Assembly (NCBI GenBank): GCA_015099395.1
Contig: AP024096.1
Location: 5,270,001-5,334,000 of the forward strand
Reading direction: 5' to 3'
DNA from: Ktedonobacteria bacterium brp13
GTDB lineage: Bacteria; Chloroflexota; Ktedonobacteria; Ktedonobacterales; Ktedonobacteraceae
Length of the DNA: 64,000 nucleotides
A program made the translations under genes and the position numbers. Shown in pieces: positions 24,044 through 33,190 of the stretch; the stretch's first letter is position 1, and each line of letters begins with the position of its first letter. The notes under the pieces were generated by a model. That model had not been told where the DNA came from. It did no database searches and was given only the letters and a program-made list of their open reading frames with translations.

Positions 24044-25279
24044 GGGCAGTAAATCATCTAACCGTTGTGTCAATTTACGTGTCTTATTACCAATAGATTT
24101 TACTTGCTCTTGCGAAATCTGCTGACCCTGGTTGATCTGTTCGATCGCAGACAACGTCTCGGAGTCTAGCACACGAGTGACGTTAGGCGCAAGTTTAGTA
24201 GTAGCTTTTCCTGTTCGCTTATATTCATCCAGGATCCGCGTGACCAGACGTTGAGCGTTCGATTTCTCTGCGAAGTTCATAACGAGCGCGTTGACCTGCG
24301 CGGTCTGGTTGGTATCAGTGCTAAATGTTACCTTAATATCTTCACGAATCTTTTCACCAATCAGATTCGCTATCGGCACATCATAGGTAAGCTCAGCCTG
24401 CGCGATACGGAACAGACCAGCCGGACGTGGGTCGATCATTAATTCGACAAGCACCGACTGCGATGTCTCTTTCTCTAGATCACCCAGATTGATCACAACC
24501 TGACGATCCGAGAGCGCTGAGGCATCTACATCACGAATAATCGGCAGTACCTTGACAGCTTTACGTGGTGTCACACCTGTTGGTAAGCGCAACGTGATCG
24601 TTGCGTTACGGACGGCGACGGCTACCGCGCTCTGCACCTGCTGCTCAAAGATCGTCATGGCATCCGTAGCGGAGCGGATAAACTCAGCCGGCATGCCGCC
24701 ACTCAGCTGTCCAATATCGTCCAGCAGGCCCTCGTCCCAGTCTGAACCGATACCCAGCGGATAGATAGAGATACCAGCGGCGACGGCGTCGCGTGCAAGC
24801 TGGCGACAACGATCCGTATCACCATAGGTGACACCATCGGTGAGCAGAATCATACGATTCACTGCGTTCGGAATATTCCAGCGTCGAAGCTCACCCAGAC
24901 CCTGGATCATGCCTAGCGACATCGTTGTACCGCCAGCGTCTTGAACGCGATCGATAGCGGCCTTCATACCTGGCTTATCGTTCGCGGGCATCGAGGGAAT
25001 AATCACCTGTGCGGTATCATCGAAGATCACCACTGAGATATAATCGGTCGGCTCCAGGCGGTCGATCACCATCTTTACGGCTTCACGTACGTTGCGCAAT
25101 TTGGCACCACGCATCGAACCAGAATGGTCGATCACCAGGGCAAAGTTCAATGGCATACGCACCTGGGCCATGATATCTGTTGGTTTGGCCTCTAGCAAGA
25201 CATATGCAAGCTGGCTACCACCAGTGACTGGCATATAGTCTTTTCCCAATTGCTGGGCCAGTGTTACCTCTCCAGGCAT
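24041..25279 (-). CDS. von Willebrand factor A domain protein
   Basis: A 412-residue vWA protein, probably cytosolic. The metal-ion-dependent adhesion site is complete: FALVIDHSGSM (DxSxS), the Thr in DAGGTTMSLGM and the Asp in MILLTDGVTYGD. Such domains bind protein partners through a bound magnesium ion. An N-terminal stretch of about 45 residues and a C-terminal beta-rich part with a helical tail follow. No signal peptide or transmembrane helix is visible. It lies in the FHA/PP2C/kinase row, downstream of the PP2C gene and 220 bases apart. It likely bridges components or a substrate. Confidence 0.88.
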   Translation of the reverse strand: MPGEVTLAQQLGKDYMPVTGGSQLAYVLLEAKPTDIMAQVRMPLNFALVIDHSGSMRGAKLRNVREAVKMVIDRLEPTDYISVVIFDDTAQVIIPSMPANDKPGMKAAIDRVQDAGGTTMSLGMIQGLGELRRWNIPNAVNRMILLTDGVTYGDTDRCRQLARDAVAAGISIYPLGIGSDWDEGLLDDIGQLSGGMPAEFIRSATDAMTIFEQQVQSAVAVAVRNATITLRLPTGVTPRKAVKVLPIIRDVDASALSDRQVVINLGDLEKETSQSVLVELMIDPRPAGLFRIAQAELTYDVPIANLIGEKIREDIKVTFSTDTNQTAQVNALVMNFAEKSNAQRLVTRILDEYKRTGKATTKLAPNVTRVLDSETLSAIEQINQGQQISQEQVKSIGNKTRKLTQRLDDLLP

Positions 25280-25502
25280 TTTACATCAGCTCCTTTCGCT
25301 TTCGACGGGTCCCGCATGCAAAATCAATCAAGCAATTTATGCGAATTGCAGCCTTTTTGCTTTAACATGAGACAGTGGCAGGAGCGGCATTCAACGATCC
25401 GCTAAGGGATAGGAGACAGCGTAGTGAATACTAGAGCTAGTATAGCATACTCTGTTTCCTCATGCCGCCTCTACGCGACCTGCCTTCCTGTATGCCCGCG
25501 AA

Positions 25503-27533
25503 TTAGCGTACAAAAACAATCACAGCACTGACATTATCTTCACCACCATTCGCGTTGGCGGCTTCTATAAGCTGTGAACAGGCACTCTGTGGATCAGGTG
25601 CCTGATTGAGTATATCTGCAATCTGAGGATCGCGTACCATCTCCCACAGGCCATCGCTACAACTAATCAGAATGTCTCCGGAATGGACCTGTTGGGTGAA
25701 GAGATCAACCTGCACGTTCTGTTTATCTCCAATGCTACGGAAGATCTGGTTGCGCTGCGGGTGCGTATATACGTCCTCCGGCTCAATCAGTCCACCTGCG
25801 ACCAGTTGTCCGACCAATGAGTGGTCGTTCGTCAACTGGTACAGTTTCTCATCTCGTAACATATACGTACGACTATCCCCTACGTTGAATATAAACGCAC
25901 GATCCCCCACCATCATAAAACCGGTGAGAGTCGAACCAGCATCAGACTTCTCACGCTGGTTCATCTGGCACAGGCTACTGTTGGCTTCTTCAATGGCGCT
26001 ACGCAGGATCTCTTTGATCTGCTCATCGTCATAAGACGGGGCAGCTGTACCACCCTTCTCTATATCAAACGGCGCTAATACGAGATCTCGCACTACACGC
26101 TCTGCGATCAAGGCGATGGTGGCACGGCTGGCTCCCTGTCCGTTGGCATGTCCACCCATACCATCCGCGATGACAAAGAGTCCCACCGGAGCTGAGAGCG
26201 ACTCATGAACACGCTCCAGTAGCAATACCAGGGTGCTATCTTCGTTAATATCAGCTCGTCGGACGGTACCGGCATCGGAATCACTGGCTGCAAGCAGGTG
26301 CACGCCATTCGGGAATGAGCTCTGCACTGCCTGCGGCTGCTCGACGGCGTAGGTCTTCCCTTCGTCGACAAAGGTATTGACGATGGTACCTTGTAATACT
26401 TGTGCATCGTTCGCTTGCGATCCCGATTGTGGATACTCATGCAGCAGATAGGCTACATTTAAGAGCTCGGCACCACAGTCGATGCAGAACTCGTCACCCT
26501 CGGCGTTCTGCTCAGAACTGCAATTCCAGCAGTGCAGATACCCTTTCGTATCCGTCACCTCGTAGTCATGCTCGTGCTCATCAGCATTGAGTACCTGTGT
26601 GACTGTATAGCGCTCCCCTTTTGTGGTTCCTACAGCCAGGAGTGGAAAGCTCTCGTTACCTGCAGGCTCGCTCACGGATGGACTCTGCTGTTCTTCGTCT
26701 GGCGTTGTCGCAGGCGTAGCAAGTGAGGGTTGCGGGGTTTCTTGTGTTTGCTCTTCTTGTACGGGTATGTGGTTCGCCTCTCTATTCGACTCCAAATCTT
26801 CCTCCTCCGCAGAGTCGGCGGCAACCGGGACGTCTTTCGTCCCTGGTATCGGCTCTGCACTTTTCTGTACTTCTTGTGCCTCCTGCTCGCTAGCTAGAGG
26901 TGCACTCGTACCAATATCATCAGTACGAGAATGCGTCACGATTGTCGGCATGTCAGCAATAGCACCACGCGATACTTGCTGTTCGCTCTCCACATGCCCT
27001 TCAAGTCCTGGCTGTTGCCCGGATACGTCCGTAGCATTATCTGCTTGCCCACTACCACTATAAGTAGATACGGCTGAACCATCAGCAGAAGATGCATCCG
27101 GCCGTAGCAACAACGTAGGGGCGTCGGCGATATCGCCAGCAGCTGACGATGTCTGCTCGTGCTTTTCTTCCTCTGACTCTTGCTGCCAGCGTCTGGTATG
27201 ATAGGCATGCATGCGCTCTGGTGTAAGAATTTGAGTCGGACTCAGGCTAGCATCCTCATCAGTTGTAGGCGGCGTTGAGACGTCCTTCAGATGGGATGGT
27301 GCAGGCGGCTCTTCTGCAGCCAGGGAAGAGGAAGAGGAAGGGCTAGCAACGCCTTGAGAGTCGTCTATAGCAGTATTAGCGTCCTTACTGTCTTCGACAG
27401 AAAGGGCATCTTCCTCTCTACTCGTATCAACGTCTGGTTGCCCAGCCACCACCTCTACCGCCAGGGGCTGACCGCACCCCTTGCAGAATCTAGCGCTCTC
27501 ACGATTATGAGTATGACACGACGGACAGAGCAT
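25503..27533 (-). CDS. PP2C-family Ser/Thr phosphatase with zinc ribbons and long acidic linker
   Basis: A 676-residue protein. It opens with a zinc ribbon (CPSCHTHNRESARFCKGCG, residues 3-21), continues with about 300 Ser/Thr/Glu/Asp-rich residues likely disordered, then a second ribbon (LHCWNCSSEQ with FCIDCGAEL) near residue 340. The last 270 residues are a PP2C domain with the metal-binding sites FVIADGMGGHANGQGA, GDSRTYMLRDEKL, ISCSDGLWEMV and GGEDNVSAVIV. This is a manganese/magnesium phosphatase that reverses the kinase encoded upstream. It shows the same ribbon type as the kinase and FHA proteins, so the ribbons may recruit a common partner. Confidence 0.92.
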   Translation of the reverse strand: MLCPSCHTHNRESARFCKGCGQPLAVEVVAGQPDVDTSREEDALSVEDSKDANTAIDDSQGVASPSSSSSLAAEEPPAPSHLKDVSTPPTTDEDASLSPTQILTPERMHAYHTRRWQQESEEEKHEQTSSAAGDIADAPTLLLRPDASSADGSAVSTYSGSGQADNATDVSGQQPGLEGHVESEQQVSRGAIADMPTIVTHSRTDDIGTSAPLASEQEAQEVQKSAEPIPGTKDVPVAADSAEEEDLESNREANHIPVQEEQTQETPQPSLATPATTPDEEQQSPSVSEPAGNESFPLLAVGTTKGERYTVTQVLNADEHEHDYEVTDTKGYLHCWNCSSEQNAEGDEFCIDCGAELLNVAYLLHEYPQSGSQANDAQVLQGTIVNTFVDEGKTYAVEQPQAVQSSFPNGVHLLAASDSDAGTVRRADINEDSTLVLLLERVHESLSAPVGLFVIADGMGGHANGQGASRATIALIAERVVRDLVLAPFDIEKGGTAAPSYDDEQIKEILRSAIEEANSSLCQMNQREKSDAGSTLTGFMMVGDRAFIFNVGDSRTYMLRDEKLYQLTNDHSLVGQLVAGGLIEPEDVYTHPQRNQIFRSIGDKQNVQVDLFTQQVHSGDILISCSDGLWEMVRDPQIADILNQAPDPQSACSQLIEAANANGGEDNVSAVIVFVR

Positions 27534-27560
27534 TCCTGCCCTCCTTTAACAATGTATATT

Positions 27561-27635
27561 TAATACCGAACACCAGCGCGACTGACGTCGCTTGTACTTT
27601 TCATGCTCATGCTGTGCACCAAGGTGTTCGGATAG
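27561..27635 (-). repeat. Dispersed palindromic repeat, copy C
   Basis: Between the kinase and the PP2C gene. CCGAACACC and GGTGTTCGG form the terminal stem, and CGCGACTGACGTCGC inside matches the core of copies A and B. More divergent than those two. Confidence 0.65.
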
Positions 27636-27639
27636 GCAG

Positions 27640-29829
27640 TTAGATTTGTTTTTGTAAGCGCAGAGCTTCGGCATTCTTGGGATCGCGTTGCAGTGCTTCT
27701 TGCACCTTCTGCCGCGCCTCTGAATTCTTCTTTTGAGCCAAAAAACAGGCCGCCATCGCACTATGGATATGCGCATTTTGAGGACTTATCTGCCGTGCGC
27801 GCTCTAAGGCGCTCAAGGCATAGCTCCATTCCCTTCCTTGCATATGCGCTCGCCCCAGCTCATACCAGGCTTCCCACAGACCGGCATCTTCCTTAACCGC
27901 ATGTTGCAAAGTAGAGATAGCTGTAGGCAGTTGATTTTTCATGTCCATAGACAACCGCCCCAGTGCTAACAAGATCAACGTATGATTGGGATTGATCTCT
28001 AATCCTCGTTTGAAAGCGTTCTCCGCCTCACGGTTCGATCCTTGTTCGACGGCAATCAGTCCTAATTGATAATAGACAGCCGGATCCTTTGGTGCCAGTT
28101 TTTGCGCTTTTTTAAAGGCTGCTTGTGCTTGCGCATAAAGCTCTACATCCCTATACGACATACCGAGTTGAAACTGAGCATCTAACGCATCCGATTTCTT
28201 CTTGAGTGCCTCCGTGAAGTATGCTGCGGCCGCCTTCATGTTCTCAGTGAAGAGCTTGCGATCGCTCTCACGCAACGTTTGCGCATACTGCCGATGAACG
28301 CGGCCCAGATTATAAAGCACATCATAGCCGGTCATGCCCTGACTCTGTGCCAGCTTAAACTGTCGAATCGCTTCAACGTAGTTTTTACTGGAGAGTTGTT
28401 GCAAACCGGCACGGTACGCAATCCCAGCATCGTTTGGCGCGCTCGCCACTGCGCTTACGGCAGCTACCGGCTTAGGCAACGACGAAACCACCGTTCCTGT
28501 CCCCGAGGTTGTGACCGGACGTGCACGTAATGGTGCCTGTGAAGGGGCTCCTGATGTACCGGGAATATTCGTGCTACGTACTCCACTTGTGCTCCCATTG
28601 ACACCATTTGTCTGAGCAGGGCCAGCCTGAACCGTAGTTGCCGGGCGAGCCCTGATCGGCTGATGGCCCGGAATACCTGGTGTGACAGGACGTGCCCGAA
28701 TCGGTACCCGTGCGACCGGCGCACGGGGAGGCGCAGTGGTTGCTCCCTGTACCAGTGGATACCCATCATGCTTGCAGAACTTGGCTCCTGGACGATTCTG
28801 AAAACCACACCTGGGACAGATAACCCCACCGGCTGTGCTGCCTGCACTCACGCCATTACTGACAGGGACCACAATCGTCGCATTGGGTGACATTGCAGGA
28901 ATCTGCACGGTTGCAGGGGCAGCCTGATTCGGTAGGCATTGCAAAAGAGCCACACGCATCGCTTCTGCGTTCTGAAAACGTTGCGCAGGGTCCTGCTGCA
29001 TCGCCTTGATGATTACCTGTTCCACCGGACACACTCGAGCATTCCCAACCTGCACAGTACGTAAACGAGGATTTTTGGCCAGTATGCTACCACGAGCCGG
29101 CGTCTGAATGGGATCGGGTTCGTAGTTGGTCAACAGGTGGTACATTGTTGCGCCCAGCGAATAGATATCGGAGCGCGCATCCGTCTGCACCAGTTTTCCA
29201 GGATTCTGGGCGGTACGCCGTTGCCCAGGCCGTGTAATTGAGCCCAGATGCTCAGGTGAAGCATACGAGATGGTCCCCAGATTCTCGGTGTTCGTGCGCT
29301 TATTGGGATCGAAACGACGTGCGATCCCAAAGTCGATCAGTTGCACTTCATTATCGGGGGAGATCATAATATTGCCAGGTTTGAGATCACGAAGAATAAT
29401 CGGAGGGTTTCGCGTATGAATATAGGTAAGAGCTTCACAGACCTGGATCATCCAGTTGGTCACTTGCTCTTCCGGCAAGGGACCCTTCAACTGCTCCAGT
29501 GTCTTCTCCAGGCTACGACCAGGCACAAACTCCATTACAAAGTAGTAGTTGCCACGCTCCTGGAAAGGCAGGGTAAGAGCAGCGATATGTGGATGCTTCA
29601 GACCACGCAGTAGCGCAATCTCCTTATTGAAACGTTCGATCGCCGATCGACGATCCTCTTCACTGGTATTAGGACTGATCAGCAGTTCTTTGACAGCATA
29701 ATAATAGGGAGGGGTACCTGGCGGGTTGCCAACCAACTCCACTTTATAGACGGTGCCCATGCCACCTTCGCCAAGAATCTGCACAATCTTAAATTTTCCG
29801 TCAAGGATAGTACCTATTGGGAGAGCCAT
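27640..29829 (-). CDS. Ser/Thr protein kinase with zinc ribbon and TPR repeats
   Basis: A 729-residue Hanks-type kinase. Glycine loop LGEGGMGTVYKVE (residues 20-32), the AVKELL lysine, the catalytic loop ILRDLKPGNIMI and LIDFGIARR with the metal-binding Asp, then TISYASPEHLG. The His of the usual HRD is Leu here. A zinc ribbon (CPRCGFQNRPGAKFCKHDG) lies near residue 340, then an Ala/Pro/Thr linker, and at least seven TPRs fill residues 480-729. No transmembrane helix is visible, so it is cytosolic. It phosphorylates Ser/Thr of targets still unknown. It sits between two PP2C genes in the signalling block. Confidence 0.93.
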   Translation of the reverse strand: MALPIGTILDGKFKIVQILGEGGMGTVYKVELVGNPPGTPPYYYAVKELLISPNTSEEDRRSAIERFNKEIALLRGLKHPHIAALTLPFQERGNYYFVMEFVPGRSLEKTLEQLKGPLPEEQVTNWMIQVCEALTYIHTRNPPIILRDLKPGNIMISPDNEVQLIDFGIARRFDPNKRTNTENLGTISYASPEHLGSITRPGQRRTAQNPGKLVQTDARSDIYSLGATMYHLLTNYEPDPIQTPARGSILAKNPRLRTVQVGNARVCPVEQVIIKAMQQDPAQRFQNAEAMRVALLQCLPNQAAPATVQIPAMSPNATIVVPVSNGVSAGSTAGGVICPRCGFQNRPGAKFCKHDGYPLVQGATTAPPRAPVARVPIRARPVTPGIPGHQPIRARPATTVQAGPAQTNGVNGSTSGVRSTNIPGTSGAPSQAPLRARPVTTSGTGTVVSSLPKPVAAVSAVASAPNDAGIAYRAGLQQLSSKNYVEAIRQFKLAQSQGMTGYDVLYNLGRVHRQYAQTLRESDRKLFTENMKAAAAYFTEALKKKSDALDAQFQLGMSYRDVELYAQAQAAFKKAQKLAPKDPAVYYQLGLIAVEQGSNREAENAFKRGLEINPNHTLILLALGRLSMDMKNQLPTAISTLQHAVKEDAGLWEAWYELGRAHMQGREWSYALSALERARQISPQNAHIHSAMAACFLAQKKNSEARQKVQEALQRDPKNAEALRLQKQI

Positions 29830-30062
29830 ACAAACATATTCTCCAAATCCGCTGGGGTGTCTCTGGCGATTACCTTGTCGCTCTTCTTAACCGTGGCTAT
29901 CTATAGGGGTCCGGTCCAGGGTCTCCAGCGGCCAGCTCTTTATATCATACATACCATTTATACGACCACCGTGAGAATAATCAGGAATAACCGACCGGAC
30001 GCCAGCTAGAAACCGTCGCCAACACTGCTCACATGGTGTAATGAGCCGTATGGACGAGAGCC

Positions 30063-30944
30063 CTAAAAGGTGTTCACCTGCACAACAACAGCTGAGATGT
30101 TGTCTTCACCACCATTCGCATTAGCCAGTTTAATCAGTTGATCACAGATCCCTTGCGGGCTCGTTTGCTCCTCGAAGGTCTTCAACAGATCCTGGTGCCG
30201 TATCATTTCCCACAGTCCGTCAGAACAAAGCAATAGCTTATCGCCAGGTTGCAAGATAAGGTGGAAGATATCAACCTCCACATGCTTGTGACCCGCGCCA
30301 AGCGAACGATAAATAAGATTACGCTGTGGATGGGTATAAATGTCATCCGGCTCAATCTGCTTTGACTCAACTAGCCTCGCTACCAAAGAATGATCTCGGG
30401 TAACTGGCTTGAGTTCGTTCCCTCGCATAAGGTAGGTACGACTATCTCCGACGTTGGCAATATATGCCTGGTCGTTCTGCAATAAGGCGGCAGTGACGGT
30501 ACTCCCCAGGCCTCGCGCGGACGATTTCTTCTCGCCATAACTGACGATAGCTATGTTCGCCTGCTGTATAGCTGCTTCCAGTTGATCACCAACAAATGAA
30601 ACGGCCTGCGTCTCAGGCAATTTCTGAGTCTTTTGCTGAGCGGTTGTACTAGCAGTTGTTTCGATTTTTACTGTTTTTTCTGGGTCTAGATCTGCTTTCT
30701 CTAATTTAACCGTGGGCTGGTCATGCAAAGGTTTAAAGAAAAAGTCTAACTCTTTACTAATGGTCTCTACAGCCAGGCGGCTCGCCACCTCTCCTGCCTT
30801 ATATCCACCCATGCCGTCAGCTACAATAAACAGGCCCCGATCACCATCTTCGGAAGATTCTACTCGCTTATAAGCATAATCTTCATTCTGATCCCGTTGT
30901 TTCCCGACATCAGTTTTATCAGCAGCAGTAAGTTTTAAATGCAT
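30063..30944 (-). CDS. PP2C-family Ser/Thr phosphatase (PppA/PstP-like)
   Basis: A 293-residue phosphatase without extra domains. DVGKQRDQNEDYAYK, LFIVADGMGGYKAGEVAS, ANVGDSRTYLMRG and LLLCSDGLWEMI are the metal-binding PP2C motifs; GGEDNISAVVVQV closes it. An inserted stretch of about 60 residues with Lys, Glu and Thr, near 78-130, is unlike small PP2Cs. It is the first gene of the FHA-vWA-PP2C-kinase-PP2C row (reading minus). Two different PP2Cs beside one kinase suggests division of work, such as one acting on the kinase itself. The start has no strong ribosome site. Confidence 0.93.
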   Translation of the reverse strand: MHLKLTAADKTDVGKQRDQNEDYAYKRVESSEDGDRGLFIVADGMGGYKAGEVASRLAVETISKELDFFFKPLHDQPTVKLEKADLDPEKTVKIETTASTTAQQKTQKLPETQAVSFVGDQLEAAIQQANIAIVSYGEKKSSARGLGSTVTAALLQNDQAYIANVGDSRTYLMRGNELKPVTRDHSLVARLVESKQIEPDDIYTHPQRNLIYRSLGAGHKHVEVDIFHLILQPGDKLLLCSDGLWEMIRHQDLLKTFEEQTSPQGICDQLIKLANANGGEDNISAVVVQVNTF

Positions 30945-31252
30945 AGTAAATTACCTCACCCAAGCAGGAGACTTCTCTGTCCGTTACATGTTCACTATAG
31001 CATATAGTAGTATTCGTGACAATCGCAGCGTGCTTTTACAGCAGCGGCGAAGGTCCCCATGTATGGGCTCTGACAGAACAATCAATTTACATACTGTATT
31101 ATGATCGCGTTATCAATATTTTATCAGCTTTCTTTCGGCATACAGTTTTATATACTCGTACTCGTTTATGCACATTCACTAGTATCCTCTGGCATCCTCT
31201 TATATTTACATACATCACTTATACGTAACAAAAAGCACTGTGGTTGTATATT

Positions 31253-31310
31253 AATAAGCCCTTCATAAGCCCTTAAATAAGCCCTTCATAAACCCTTAAA
31301 TAAGCTCTTC
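31253..31310. repeat. Short tandem repeat, 23-base unit, about 2.5 copies
   Basis: AATAAGCCCTTCATAAGCCCT-TA is repeated at 31253-31275 and 31276-31298 with one change, followed by a 12-base partial copy. Each unit itself holds two ATAAGCCCTT-like halves. Confidence 0.85.
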
Positions 31311-31324
31311 GGGTGACAAAAGAA

Positions 31325-31354
31325 GCGGAGGTGAGCACCAGGCCTCACCTCCGC
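31325..31354 (-). terminator. Rho-independent terminator of der
   Basis: GCGGAGGTGAG (31325-31335) and its exact complement (31344-31354) form an 11-bp stem. On the minus strand TTCTTTTGTC follows. Confidence 0.85.
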
Positions 31355-31382
31355 GCTGTGCGGTTCGCTCCTCTGACTATTG

Positions 31383-32873
31383 CTAGCGTGAGCGACCTCC
31401 ACGGCGATGGTTATGGGGATGTGGACGCTTCTCTTTGCGACCTGTACGCTCTTCTTCCTCTTTGCGTTCTTTGGTTGAACGTGGACGGAACTGCAAACGA
31501 ATACCGGTACCACCAAAGCCAAAGGCTTCTCGCAGGCGGTTCTCTAGATAGCGTTCATAGGAGAAGTGCAGGCCTTCGGTATCGTTGACAAAAAAGATAA
31601 AGGTTGGTGGATTCACCTGCGCCTGGGTGGCATAGTAGATCTTGAGCGGCTTATTGTGCATGACTGTCGGACTGTGACGACGTATCGCTTCCTGCAAGAC
31701 TTCGTTCAGTCGTGAGGTCGGAACACGCAGATAGCGCATGTCGGCGATCTTGACGGCCATCTCCATGATCGATTTAACGTGATAGCCACTCTTGGCTGAT
31801 GCGAACAGGATCGGTGCGTATGGGATGAACTTGAGGTCCTCCGCCAATTGCACACGATAGCCCTCGGCGCTGTCGATCTCGTCATTCGGATCGTCGGCGA
31901 AGATACCTTCGCGCTCTTCTTTACGCTGCTGCTGCGCGAGATCCCATTTATTGACAACAACGATGACACCTTTGGTATGGTCATCGATCGCTCCGGCAAT
32001 ATGGGTATCCTGAGCAGCGAGCCCTTCGCTGGCATCGATCAATACCAGTGCAACATCACAACGGTCGATCGCACGCTCAGAACGCAGGACGCTATATTTC
32101 TCGACACCTGCACCTACACGTCCACGACGGCGGATACCAGCGGTATCGATAAGCCTGATCTTACGTCCTTGAAACTCCAGCGGAGTGTCGATCGCATCAC
32201 GTGTGGTACCGGGCACGTCGCTCACAATCGAACGCTGCTCACCGATGATGGCGTTGAGTAGCGAAGATTTACCGACGTTCGGTCGCCCGACGATGGCGAT
32301 ACGAATGACATCCTCTTCCTCCACATCTTCCATCTCTTCGGCCGTTGGCAGGTTTTCTACGATCACATCCAGCAGGTCTCCGGTGCCGATACCCTGCAAC
32401 GAAGAGATCACAATCGGCTCACCCAGACCCAGGGTATAGAACTCGACAGCGTCCATACGACGGCTACTGTTATCGGCTTTATTCGCAGTAAGGATGACTG
32501 GCTTCTTGGTACGCCGCAACAGGTGTGCGACATCTTCATCGGCAGAGGTAATACCCGAACGCGCATCAACCATGAAGACGATGACGTCAGCCTCTTCAAT
32601 TGCCAGATGCGCCTGCGACATAACATGCTCCATCAGGTCGCCGGGCTGATTATGCAGGCCAATCTGTCCAACCGGGATCTCGTTACTCAGCTCAAGACCG
32701 CCGGTATCAATCAATGTAAATTCACGCCCATTCCAATCAGTGTCGCCATACAGGCGGTCACGTGTGGTCCCTGGCATATCTTCAACGATGGCGATCCGTT
32801 CGCCAATCATACGGTTAAAAAATGTGGATTTGCCGACGTTCGGTCGACCCACTACGGCAACAAGTGGCTTCAT
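31383..32873 (-). CDS. der: GTPase Der (EngA), ribosome 50S assembly
   Basis: A 496-residue double GTPase needed for large-subunit ribosome assembly. The first G domain has VVGRPNVGKSTFFNRM (P-loop residues 9-16) with DMPGTTRD and NKAD; the second repeats it with IVGRPNVGKSSLLNAI, DVPGTTRDAID and NKWD. A C-terminal KH-like domain and a basic tail end the protein (KRPHPHNHRRGGRSR). ATG 32873 has GGAGGGG 6 bases upstream. It is followed by a terminator and preceded by the prs gene with an intervening 317 bases. Confidence 0.97.
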   Translation of the reverse strand: MKPLVAVVGRPNVGKSTFFNRMIGERIAIVEDMPGTTRDRLYGDTDWNGREFTLIDTGGLELSNEIPVGQIGLHNQPGDLMEHVMSQAHLAIEEADVIVFMVDARSGITSADEDVAHLLRRTKKPVILTANKADNSSRRMDAVEFYTLGLGEPIVISSLQGIGTGDLLDVIVENLPTAEEMEDVEEEDVIRIAIVGRPNVGKSSLLNAIIGEQRSIVSDVPGTTRDAIDTPLEFQGRKIRLIDTAGIRRRGRVGAGVEKYSVLRSERAIDRCDVALVLIDASEGLAAQDTHIAGAIDDHTKGVIVVVNKWDLAQQQRKEEREGIFADDPNDEIDSAEGYRVQLAEDLKFIPYAPILFASAKSGYHVKSIMEMAVKIADMRYLRVPTSRLNEVLQEAIRRHSPTVMHNKPLKIYYATQAQVNPPTFIFFVNDTEGLHFSYERYLENRLREAFGFGGTGIRLQFRPRSTKERKEEEERTGRKEKRPHPHNHRRGGRSR

Positions 32874-33190
32874 GAAATGCCCCTCCACCCTTTCCTGGTG
32901 CGGAGAATATCTCCGGTAATCATACACAATTGGTGGCTATTATAACATGCTAGCAAAAAACAATCATAAAAGTGTTATGAGGCCCGCGATACATGAGAAA
33001 AAGCACTATGACCGCACGAGGATATGCTGATCCATGCACTATAATTTATAATCCATGCCTGTGATCTATGATCCATGCTCTCGTGAGTGGATACGCGAGC
33101 CATGATCATACACGGTCCAATGCTATACATGCTATATTAAGAAGACGCTGGATCACATAGGAGAGCAATAGCTTGCTCTACTCTCCCTTC
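32874..33190. other. Intergenic region upstream of der with ATCCATGC direct repeats
   Basis: ATCCATGC occurs three times in the same direction (33030-33037, 33051-33058, 33071-33078), spaced 21 and 20 bases apart, which is two helical turns. An extended -10 for der (TGTTATAAT, minus strand, -10 at 32939-32944) lies about 60 bases before the gene, so the repeats fall far upstream and may bind a regulator. GAGCAA-TAGC-TTGCTC near 33163 could end prs. Confidence 0.4.

Larger units (their letters stand above)
30945..31382. other. Intergenic region with a 23-base tandem repeat and the der terminator
   Basis: About 440 bases between the PP2C gene and der. It holds the 23-base tandem repeat at 31253-31310 and the der terminator; no gene was found. 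Confidence 0.5.
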
